Shown here: piece by piece, positions 58,134-64,000 of the stretch | Layout: each line of letters opens with the position of its first letter | Numbering within the stretch: position 1 is the stretch's first letter | From: Enterobacteriaceae bacterium UBA7338 | GTDB taxonomy: Bacteria > Pseudomonadota > Gammaproteobacteria > Enterobacterales > Enterobacteriaceae | NCBI GenBank assembly: GCA_002480085.1 | Contig: DKPJ01000011.1 | Location: 674,389-738,388, forward strand | DNA: 64,000 nt | Reading direction: 5' to 3' | The notes under the pieces: generated by a model | Databases searched by the model: none | What the model was told of the DNA's origin: nothing | The model's input: only the letters and a program-made list of their open reading frames with translations | Program-made: the position numbers and the translations under genes

Positions 58134-59342
58134 TTACTCTTTGGCTATCGGCGTGGCGTTCTCTTCGATTTTCGTCTCGCCCTGAATAGCGGCAATTTTC
58201 TTCGCGACGTCCGCCACCTGCTCGCTGCTGTGCAGTAGGGTATAGGTGAGGTCAAACTGGGTGCTGGCGCCCGGCTGCAGCTGCTTAACGCGCTTCTGCT
58301 CGCGTTCAATGGTTACCGGATAGGCATAGCTGGTGCCTGGCTCAATCCCGGTCACGTAGCCCTGTTTAACGGTATCGGTATTTTTCCAGAGCGTCAGTAC
58401 CGGCAGCTGGCGCGTGTCGAACTGGATGGAGGCCCCCTTGTCGCCCGCCTTGTTCACGACGGCCGCCAGGGTCTGGTGATCCTCCCCGGATAGCGGCTGA
58501 ATGTTGAACACCATCTCATCAAAATTTTTGGTCGGGCCTGCATAGGTCTGCCATGTCTTCAGACCCTCTTTAGCGTAGTCATTGAATGGACTGATGCTGG
58601 AGATCGGGGCGAGGAAGCGCGCGCCCTCTTCGAGGATCGGCATGCCAAAATTACTGTGATAGATAATTTGATAATCATGCGGATAGTCCGCGTGGTTTGT
58701 CAGGACATCATGCAGGCTGAAGCTGTTGCTGCCGGGCACATAGCGCAGCTCGGTCATGGTCTGCAGATCGGCCTTTTTGAAGGTGCTCTCTTTGACCAGT
58801 CCGCGAATGCGGATCTCGTGAGGCGCGGCGTCAGCCACCTCGACCTCCACCTGCGAGGCTGGCGTATTTCCAACCTTCCCATGCAGAGTATAGATTTGCC
58901 CGTCAGCGGTAACCGGATGCCCAGTCCACTCATAGCCGCAGCGTACCATCATCTCATTGAAGCCCTCCAGCCAGCCCACGCCGTTGCGGCTTTCCAGATT
59001 GATAAACGCGGGATTAACGACCTCTTTCACCGGTGAATCCCAGCCCATTTTTGAGCCGAAGCCTTCGATGTGCAGCAGGTTCATTCCGCGGGTAGGACTC
59101 AAGGTAATGGTAAGCCCGTCCTGGCTGGTAATCACGAGGATTTTACTCCCTTCCTGCTTACCGCCGTGCAGCACTTTTTGTTCTATGCTGAACGGCTTGT
59201 CTTTGATGTTCAGCTCATCGCTAGAGATCTTCCAGTTTCCTTTGTCTGTGCCCTGTTCAGCGCTGGTCAGCACCCAGGTTTTCGCCGCTGCCTGACCAGA
59301 AACCAGGACCGCCAGCACCGTTAAAGCCAGTTTAATTTTCAT
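58134..59342 (-). CDS. Periplasmic DUF4432 aldose 1-epimerase-like protein
   Basis: A 402-residue protein with a signal peptide (residues 1-20, ending AAA-KTW) and a galactose-mutarotase-like beta-sandwich of the DUF4432 type. Motifs: LSPTRGMNLLHIEGFGSKMGWDSPVKEVVNP, GWLEGFNEMMVRCGYEWTGHP, TLHGKVGNTPA and YHSNFGMP with conserved His/Glu. It may interconvert or bind sugars in the periplasm. The substrate is unknown. Two CRP sites upstream point to glucose-repressed sugar use. It is convergent with cscR but not evidently part of that operon. Confidence 0.83.
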   Translation of the reverse strand: MKIKLALTVLAVLVSGQAAAKTWVLTSAEQGTDKGNWKISSDELNIKDKPFSIEQKVLHGGKQEGSKILVITSQDGLTITLSPTRGMNLLHIEGFGSKMGWDSPVKEVVNPAFINLESRNGVGWLEGFNEMMVRCGYEWTGHPVTADGQIYTLHGKVGNTPASQVEVEVADAAPHEIRIRGLVKESTFKKADLQTMTELRYVPGSNSFSLHDVLTNHADYPHDYQIIYHSNFGMPILEEGARFLAPISSISPFNDYAKEGLKTWQTYAGPTKNFDEMVFNIQPLSGEDHQTLAAVVNKAGDKGASIQFDTRQLPVLTLWKNTDTVKQGYVTGIEPGTSYAYPVTIEREQKRVKQLQPGASTQFDLTYTLLHSSEQVADVAKKIAAIQGETKIEENATPIAKE

Positions 59343-59411
59343 TTCTCTTCCCTTTTGCTGAATCGTTTTTAGCTGTCGCTGGGAAATCTACTTATTCATA
59401 AGGTTAAGAAA

Positions 59412-59427
59412 TGTGATGAAGTTCACC
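59412..59427. promoter_or_regulatory. CRP binding site (proximal)
   Basis: TGTGA-TGAAGT-TCACC matches nine of ten consensus positions. It is centred about 77 bases upstream of the DUF4432 start codon. Confidence 0.7.
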
Positions 59428-59460
59428 TGGTGAGAAAAGGCACTTTTTGAAGAGAATTAA

Positions 59461-59476
59461 TGTGATGGGTATCACA
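59461..59476. promoter_or_regulatory. CRP binding site (distal), perfect consensus
   Basis: TGTGA-TGGGTA-TCACA matches all ten conserved positions of the CRP consensus. Its centre is 49 bases from that of the proximal site and about 126 bases from the DUF4432 start, so tandem activation of that gene is the simplest reading. Control of iraM, 395 bases away, is less likely. Confidence 0.75.
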
Positions 59477-59870
59477 TTTATGATGGCATCCATCGGCTCT
59501 ATTGCTTTAAAAATGTGAAGTAATAAAGTTTCTGCTTAATCGTTTCAGTCACAAACAGTATGAATTTTATGCAGCAGCACCGCCCCACCCGCAACGCCTG
59601 GCAATAAACAAGAGTAGAAGTGCAATACAAATCATAATCAGTTCGAAACCATATTCACGACTGAATTTGCTTTAAGTCAAAAATAGCGGAGAATTTTTGT
59701 AAGCTTTTATAAGTAAAAGATATTTTTCCGAAAGAAGATTAAATCATAAGAAAAATCTTTGATTACCTAAGTTAAACTGCTACATTTTTAGCGGCGTGAA
59801 TTAACTATTACCTTTTGCGGAGCACAGATATTTAGATTACCGCAGCCCTGCTTTACCTGAAGGAGACAAT

Positions 59871-60215
59871 ATGGAATGGAAAATAATTGATTCATTGGTC
59901 TGCCCGGAAACCGGGACTCTTTTTGCCGCAGCATCCTCACCTCGCAACATAAAACTCATATTGTGGTATCAAAGTGATTTTTTCTTACGTTCCGGGCATA
60001 GCCTTTCGACCAGTATTAGCGGCATGGCCATCAATGGTCGATTCTGCAAATTGAATATCATTCATGCTTTTCCGTTCAGCGCTCCATTATGGACTGATTT
60101 AATTCAACGCACCGCCTGTCCAGCAAACTCACCAGACTTTAATGGCCTGTGCTCAATTACTCCCTCCTGCAAGTTCAAGCGATGCCCGTATGGAATTAGA
60201 CAAGAGTCGTTCTGA
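59871..60215 (+). CDS. iraM: Anti-adapter protein IraM
   Basis: A 114-residue protein that aligns with E. coli IraM (107 residues): MEWKIIDSL against MKWIVIDTV, LILWYQSDFFL against MIIWYQSTIFL, IIHAFPFSAPLWTDL against IYNIAPFNKDLWSLL, and the CPYG ending. IraM binds the response regulator RssB and so protects RpoS from ClpXP; in E. coli it is induced by low Mg2+ through PhoPQ. AAGGAGA just before the ATG is a very strong ribosome site. E. coli iraM sits in a prophage-remnant area elsewhere; here it is in an accessory stretch. Confidence 0.82.
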   Translation: MEWKIIDSLVCPETGTLFAAASSPRNIKLILWYQSDFFLRSGHSLSTSISGMAINGRFCKLNIIHAFPFSAPLWTDLIQRTACPANSPDFNGLCSITPSCKFKRCPYGIRQESF

Positions 60216-60250
60216 ATGTAAGAAAATATCATTTCGCTGTGTAAGGCCAG

Positions 60251-60284
60251 ATTAATCAACCCACCACGAGGTGGGTTGATTAAT
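60251..60284. terminator. Perfect 15-bp inverted repeat between iraM and a lipoprotein gene
   Basis: ATTAATCAACCCACC (60251-60265) and GGTGGGTTGATTAAT (60270-60284) pair without mismatch around an ACGA loop. It lies between converging genes and has AT-rich outer ends in both directions, fitting a bidirectional terminator. Confidence 0.7.
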
Positions 60285-60298
60285 GCGTTACTCACGTA

Positions 60299-60712
60299 TC
60301 AACGGCTGGAGGGATAAATACCAAAATCACCATTGTTCGCGTACCCAATACGAAACGTCAACGTACTGCCAGTGTCAACTTCGGCCGACTGGGCGCTCAT
60401 TCCTCCTCCGCAGAAATCCTTTGGCAAGGTGCTAATGACATACTCTCCGGGGGAAGGATAGACGATCACCTCCTGGGAGGTATCTAAATCAGCGACGGGT
60501 TTGCCATTGATATATACCCGGCTTAAGCATGTATTACCCGCAAAGCTCCCGTCGCGCTTAATGACCACCGCGCCTGAATCTTTTGTTTTCACCAGAAGTT
60601 GTGGATTAAGTATTTGTTTCTGCGGCGCTATTTTCGCCTGTTGGTTTGACCCAGATTTAGAAGTACAACCTATTAATCCAGCAGCCACTGCCACTAAAAG
60701 CATAGTTTTCAT
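60299..60712 (-). CDS. Hypothetical lipoprotein (DUF2846-like)
   Basis: A 137-residue lipoprotein with lipobox LIG-Cys at residue 16 (MKTMLLVAVAAGLIGCTSKS). The mature part has two Cys (CLSRV and DFCGGG) that may pair, and the pattern VIKRDGSFAG...CLSRVYINGKPVADL...VYPSPGEYVIS is like DUF2846-type periplasmic beta-sandwich lipoproteins. The function is unknown. It converges with iraM. Confidence 0.75.
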   Translation of the reverse strand: MKTMLLVAVAAGLIGCTSKSGSNQQAKIAPQKQILNPQLLVKTKDSGAVVIKRDGSFAGNTCLSRVYINGKPVADLDTSQEVIVYPSPGEYVISTLPKDFCGGGMSAQSAEVDTGSTLTFRIGYANNGDFGIYPSSR

Positions 60713-60720
60713 TTGTTAGC

Positions 60721-61036
60721 AGCCTCATGTTTTAAATAGATAAGCTCATCGTGATAGGTGGTGACGCATGAGTGAGATTTCTCCCCTTTGTAGTTAGCGG
60801 GAGTTTTTCCCATTCGGTGCGTATTATCCGAGCCTCGCTACTGCGAGGCTCGGCACCGATAATAAAAAAGCGGCATCGAGGCGGCTATCATGCTTTTAAG
60901 TTAGGGCTGATCCTTACCATCGCCTGTTTGTTGAAACTAAAGTGCCTGAACAGATAACCACGCATTGCAGAAGGCCTTATACCTGTTAAGTTTAAAGAGT
61001 CATCCTCTGAACAACTCATTGCGTGCAGGAGGTAAT
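60721..61036. other. Intergenic region with a GC-rich hairpin
   Basis: About 316 bases without a supported gene. Its main feature is the 11-bp hairpin at 60828-60853. A 61-codon frame at 60772-60957 has no ribosome site and no family likeness. Confidence 0.5.
60828..60853. repeat. 11-bp GC-rich inverted repeat
   Basis: CCGAGCCTCGC (60828-60838) pairs perfectly with GCGAGGCTCGG (60843-60853) around TACT. Outer bases (GGTGC / GCACC and TTATC / GATAA) offer a second, competing pairing. No T tract follows on the plus strand (AATAAAAAAG), so it is not a standard terminator there. Confidence 0.6.
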
Positions 61037-61297
61037 ATGATTCATGCCAATAGCTTAACCGTTACCCACAAGCGAAGCTCCTCCCATAACGGCCAGACTG
61101 GCTATGTTTTTAAGAGTGAGAGAGGAAAATTTATCTTTGGCCTGCTTACCGGCTATGGTGAGCTAAACGTGGGCGATGTGCTTAAGCATGATTCAGGCGA
61201 TGCCTGGACCACACCTGATGGCTCGGAGTTGGACTTTGGTAAGGATCTGGTTGAAACAACCGAAGCAGAAGCGCTTAAACGACTGGAAAAGTGTTGA
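61037..61297 (+). CDS. Hypothetical 86-residue protein
   Basis: I do not recognise this small soluble protein (MIHANSLTVTHKRSS... KRLEKC). A textbook ribosome site, AGGAGGT, lies just before the ATG at 61037, which argues strongly that it is translated. It has a basic N-terminal third, a central beta-like part (GYVFKSERGKFIFGLLTGYG) and an acidic helical end with a terminal Cys. There are no membrane segments. A longer frame opens at 60965 but lacks a ribosome site. Confidence 0.65.
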   Translation: MIHANSLTVTHKRSSSHNGQTGYVFKSERGKFIFGLLTGYGELNVGDVLKHDSGDAWTTPDGSELDFGKDLVETTEAEALKRLEKC

Positions 61298-61404
61298 GCC
61301 ATAGCAATGCTACAGGCTCCAGGTGTTGGGTTAGTGGCATTCAAAATATAGGGTGCCACATCCTGATGGTATCGTGCTGCTTGCGCCGTTGCATGCACAA
61401 GGGC

Positions 61405-61764
61405 TTAGGGATCCACAATCAACGCAGGTTTGGCCATCTTCATATAGACGGTCATAGGTAAATCTTTCGCTGGCTTATTCTGTTCAAAGCGCCACGTTGC
61501 CACAGCGCGAATGACCGCATCGTCAAACAGATGATCCGGTACGGACTTGATTACCCTCATTTCACTGACTTTGCCCTGCACATCAACGTCGTATCGAAAG
61601 CGAACAACGCCGGAGATCCCATTTTTAGACGCATAGATGGGGTAAGCAGGTTTGTCCATGCTAATCGGCTTGGGTCTATTAGTGTTCTGTTCGGTGAGAT
61701 GGCTACAGGCAGACAAGATTAAAGCTGCGAATACGATTAAAGCTTTATGCAACGTAAACCTCAC
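61405..61764 (-). CDS. TonB C-terminal-domain lipoprotein
   Basis: A 119-residue protein with a lipobox (ILSA-Cys at residue 20) followed directly by a TonB C-terminal domain: PAYPIYASKNGISGVVRFRYDVDVQGKVSEMRVIKSVPDHLFDDAVIRAVATWRFEQN. It lacks the long Pro-rich spanning segment and membrane anchor of true TonB, so it is unlikely to energise receptors alone. Similar short TonB-domain lipoproteins are widespread and unexplained. Confidence 0.8.
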   Translation of the reverse strand: MRFTLHKALIVFAALILSACSHLTEQNTNRPKPISMDKPAYPIYASKNGISGVVRFRYDVDVQGKVSEMRVIKSVPDHLFDDAVIRAVATWRFEQNKPAKDLPMTVYMKMAKPALIVDP

Positions 61765-61896
61765 GCCAAAAGAATTAAACCTGTTGTTAATTAAAACAAA
61801 ATTCTGGGCTGACGACTACCTACTCTTTATTAGAGTATTAAGAGATTGAAAGTAGAGGTAGTCTGGCCCCTCAATTGAAACCGGATAAAAGCCGAC

Positions 61897-62052
61897 ATGA
61901 ACACATTCACTATTATCGCCATTCCCTTTTTCATCACAGCCATCATATTTCTTACTCTGGCGGCACGGCAGAGACGGTCCGTATGGCTCATCGTCGGCGG
62001 CGTTTTCATGTGCTCATCGGTGGTGAATGCGGTGATTGGTATGACGCTGTAA
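61897..62052 (+). CDS. Possible small two-helix membrane protein
   Basis: A 51-residue frame, MNTFTIIAIPFFITAIIFLTL at the start, with two hydrophobic helices (about residues 4-22 and 29-49) around a basic loop AARQRRS. The composition fits a small inner-membrane protein. The ribosome site is weak (GGATAAAAG 13 bases upstream), so expression is uncertain. It is convergent with the DUF1272 gene. Confidence 0.5.
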   Translation: MNTFTIIAIPFFITAIIFLTLAARQRRSVWLIVGGVFMCSSVVNAVIGMTL

Positions 62053-62065
62053 CGCATCCAGACAG

Positions 62066-62302
62066 TCAGGCGCAGCCCTGAGGCTTATATACCCGCCTTG
62101 TCGAAGCAGGGTTATTGATTAGCTTTTCTGCCGCCCTGCGCGGCCTTTTCACCAGCTCACCCCCGCAGTTTGGACAGCGCATCGCCAATTTTTCCGCACA
62201 GCTGGCACAAAACGTACACTCAAACGAGCAGATCAGCGCCTCTGTAGCATCCGGCAGCAGATCGCGATTGCAGCATTCACAGTTTGGTCTTAGCTCCAGC
62301 AT
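62066..62302 (-). CDS. DUF1272 zinc-ribbon protein
   Basis: A 78-residue protein with many paired cysteines: NCECC near residue 8, SFECTFCASC, and RCPNCGGEL. This is the DUF1272 pattern, expected to bind two zinc ions in a treble-clef-like fold. The function is unknown. It is divergent from yedK, with 101 bases between. Confidence 0.85.
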   Translation of the reverse strand: MLELRPNCECCNRDLLPDATEALICSFECTFCASCAEKLAMRCPNCGGELVKRPRRAAEKLINNPASTRRVYKPQGCA

Positions 62303-62403
62303 AGGGCGATCCTCAAAGCGACAGGTTGCAGGTGTAGAATCTTAACCTCAACACTATAAAAGATTTCCCCTCTATACTTCCAGTAACCAAACAGGAGGCC
62401 TCT

Positions 62404-63075
62404 ATGTGCGGACGATTTGCCCAGTCGCAGGCGCGCGACGACTATCTGGCTCTCTTTGCTGGTGAAGCAGAGCACGATATCCCTTTCGACCCCGAGCCCA
62501 TCGGGCGTTACAACGTTGCGCCTGGAACCAAAGTTCTTTTAGTGAGCGAGCGCGATGACAGGCTGGCGTTGGATCCGGTGCACTGGGGCTATGCACCGGG
62601 CTGGTGGGACAAACCTGCGCTAATCAACGCCCGCGTCGAGACCGCGGCAACCAGCCGAATGTTTAAGCCTCTGTGGCAGCATGGGCGCGCTATCTGCTTT
62701 GCCGACGGCTGGTTTGAGTGGAAAAAAGAGGGGGATAAAAAACAGCCTTACTTTATTTACCGCAGCGACGGCCAGCCGATCCTGATGGCGGCCATCGGCA
62801 GCGCGCCGTTTGAACGCGGCGACGAAAACGAAGGCTTTCTGATTGTTACCGCTGCGGCGGATAAGGGGCTGGTGGATATCCATGACCGGCGGCCGCTGGT
62901 CTTAACGCCGGAAGCCGCCCGCGAGTGGATGCGTCAGGAGGTCAGCGGTAAGGATGCGGAGGATATCGCTAAGCGCGGCGCGGTTCAGGCGGAGATGTTT
63001 ACCTGGCATCCGGTCACGCGCGCGGTAGGAAATATTAAAAATCAGGGACCGGAGATGATCGAGCCGGTAGAGTAG
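62404..63075 (+). CDS. yedK: SRAP-domain abasic-site-binding protein YedK
   Basis: A 223-residue SRAP protein. After removal of Met the N-terminal Cys2 (MCGRFAQ) forms a covalent thiazolidine link with abasic sites in single-stranded DNA. Other conserved residues: Asn and Pro in RYNVAPGT, the Glu in INARVETAATSRMF, and the His in DIHDRRPLVL. It is nearly identical to E. coli YedK (222) and shields DNA damage at forks. In E. coli the gene is elsewhere; here it sits beside cybB. It converges with cybB. Confidence 0.93.
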   Translation: MCGRFAQSQARDDYLALFAGEAEHDIPFDPEPIGRYNVAPGTKVLLVSERDDRLALDPVHWGYAPGWWDKPALINARVETAATSRMFKPLWQHGRAICFADGWFEWKKEGDKKQPYFIYRSDGQPILMAAIGSAPFERGDENEGFLIVTAAADKGLVDIHDRRPLVLTPEAAREWMRQEVSGKDAEDIAKRGAVQAEMFTWHPVTRAVGNIKNQGPEMIEPVE

Positions 63076-63096
63076 TGCCAGGTCCCGATATTATGC

Positions 63097-63627
63097 TTAA
63101 CGCCGCCTGCCGGGCATCATGCGCAGTAGCGTATCGTCTTTCCACACGTAGTGATGCGCCAGCGCGGCGGCGGCGTGCAGACCGATCACGTAGTAGCCCA
63201 GCGTCGCCAGGGTAACGTGCCAGCTTTTCAGGGTATCGACCAGTTCGAAATTTGATTCGCTGGCGTGCGGCATCATCATCCCAAAAGCAAACCAGTTATT
63301 ACCGCGGTTCCACATCATCAGCAGGCCAATAATCGGCAGAGCTATAAACAGAATATAGATTACCAGATGACCAAGATGCGCCAGGCCGGTCATCATCGCT
63401 TTTGGTTTGGGCGTAATCAGCGGCGAGGGATATTTCAGGCGCACCAGCAGACGCGCAACCATCAGCAGCAGAATAGAGATCCCACAGGAGACGTGGATCA
63501 TATTGATCAGCGGACGGGCGCTGCGGGGAAAGTATCCGCGAAACTCCATCGCGCAGTAGGCCACCACCACCAGCAAAAATACCAGCCAGTGAATGGTTAT
63601 TTGTAACCCGGAATATTTGCTGCGCAT
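63097..63627 (-). CDS. cybB: Cytochrome b561
   Basis: A 176-residue di-haem inner-membrane cytochrome, the E. coli CybB length. Four helices; the haem-ligand His residues are in LQITIHWLVFLLV, NMIHVSCGISIL, LAHLGHLVIYI and GLHAAAALAHHYVW. It oxidises ubiquinol with superoxide. The gene next to it, aldA, is also its near neighbour in E. coli. Confidence 0.93.
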   Translation of the reverse strand: MRSKYSGLQITIHWLVFLLVVVAYCAMEFRGYFPRSARPLINMIHVSCGISILLLMVARLLVRLKYPSPLITPKPKAMMTGLAHLGHLVIYILFIALPIIGLLMMWNRGNNWFAFGMMMPHASESNFELVDTLKSWHVTLATLGYYVIGLHAAAALAHHYVWKDDTLLRMMPGRRR

Positions 63628-63712
63628 CAGATTTCCCTTATCTAAAACAGTAAAAAAGCAAACATACCGGGCTTTAATTAAAACTTCATTAATTATTCTC
63701 AGGCCGAATCAA

Positions 63713-64000
63713 TCAGGATTGCAGATAGACGACCTGCGTTTGCAGATACTCGTTCAGACCGTGACGACCGTCGGCCCCACCAATGCCGGATTTACGCCAG
63801 CCCGCATGGAACCCCTGCATCGCCTCAAAGTTCTCGCGGTTAACGTAGGTTTCACCAAATTTCAGCCCCTTGATCGCCTGCATGGCGGTATTGAGGTTTT
63901 GCGTATAGATCGAGGAGGTCAGGCCGTAGTCGCTATCGTTCGCCATCTCCAGCGCCTCTTCCAGGGTATCAAAGGCCACTACCGGCAGCACCGGGCCGAA
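63713..64000 (-). CDS. aldA: Aldehyde dehydrogenase A, C-terminal fragment
   Basis: The last 95 residues of a protein running off the right edge. FGPVLPVVAFDTLEEALEMA and the ending RKSGIGGADGRHGLNEYLQTQVVYLQS match E. coli AldA, the NAD-linked lactaldehyde/glycolaldehyde dehydrogenase. The catalytic Cys and Glu lie outside the window. Confidence 0.93.
   Translation of the reverse strand, partial: FGPVLPVVAFDTLEEALEMANDSDYGLTSSIYTQNLNTAMQAIKGLKFGETYVNRENFEAMQGFHAGWRKSGIGGADGRHGLNEYLQTQVVYLQS

Larger units (their letters stand above)
59343..59870. other. AT-rich control region between DUF4432 gene and iraM
   Basis: A 528-base stretch with no convincing gene. It carries two CRP sites near the DUF4432 start. 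Its right half is strongly AT-rich and must contain the iraM promoter, but I could not place it. I found no convincing PhoP box (GTTTA-N5-GTTTA direct repeat). Confidence 0.6.

Noticed and set aside
59761..59790. Possible PhoP box upstream of iraM
   Set aside because: Only one GTTTA half fits (on the reverse strand); the second half matches at four of six positions, which is too weak.
60772..60957. 61-codon plus-strand frame
   Set aside because: No ribosome site, contains the hairpin, no recognisable pattern.

Overview
This window is chromosomal DNA from a member of the Enterobacteriaceae, most like Enterobacter, Lelliottia, Leclercia or Klebsiella; I cannot fix the genus. The backbone follows the E. 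coli K-12 block aldA-cybB-trg-ydcI-ydcJ-opgD-rimL-ydcK-tehB-ydcL-ydcO-sutR-rlhA-ydcR-ydcSTUV-patD-ortT, read here from right to left, with many protein lengths identical to K-12. I see no rRNA, tRNA, CRISPR array, insertion sequence, integrase or phage gene. No gene in the window looks broken.

Layout. 1-2.4 kb: end of srfB and complete srfC. 2.4-9.8 kb: the OrtT-type toxin gene, a REP pair, and a putrescine/GABA-aldehyde block (patD, ydcVUTS, MocR regulator ydcR). 9.97-12.5 kb: a short (CioAB-like) cytochrome bd oxidase with a 43-residue DUF2474 subunit. 12.7-19.8 kb: a six-gene, translationally coupled operon with a peptide-type ABC importer, a luciferase-like flavin monooxygenase and a two-domain AhpD/CMD protein; this is the least understood system here. 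19.8-26.5 kb: rlhA, sutR, ydcO, an AraC/EamA pair and ydcL. 26.6-29.6 kb: an orphan peptide-binding protein divergent from pepT. 29.6-36.1 kb: tehB (without tehA), ydcK, rimL, opgD, ydcJ, ydcI. 36.2-42.9 kb: a YdeP-type molybdo-oxidoreductase, a membrane PQQ dehydrogenase, and a Trg-type chemoreceptor that carries the C-terminal NWETF tether absent from E. coli Trg.

From 43 to 62.3 kb the E. coli order is interrupted by accessory genes: frmRA (formaldehyde) without frmB; an AT-rich stretch with a CPBP protease, a YrbL-like protein, an MBL-fold hydrolase and a hypothetical membrane protein; a LysR-controlled tartrate operon (ttuBCD-like); a csc-type sucrose regulon with its own porin but no fructokinase; a periplasmic aldose-epimerase-like gene behind two CRP sites; the RpoS-stabilising anti-adapter iraM; and several small lipoproteins and hypothetical genes. 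At 62.4-64 kb the backbone resumes with yedK (found elsewhere in K-12), cybB and the end of aldA.

Together the genes suggest a free-living or gut and plant-associated enterobacterium with broad scavenging of peptides, polyamines, sucrose, tartrate and aldoses, plus aldehyde and stress handling. Functions are assigned by recognising protein families and motifs by eye; no database search was run.
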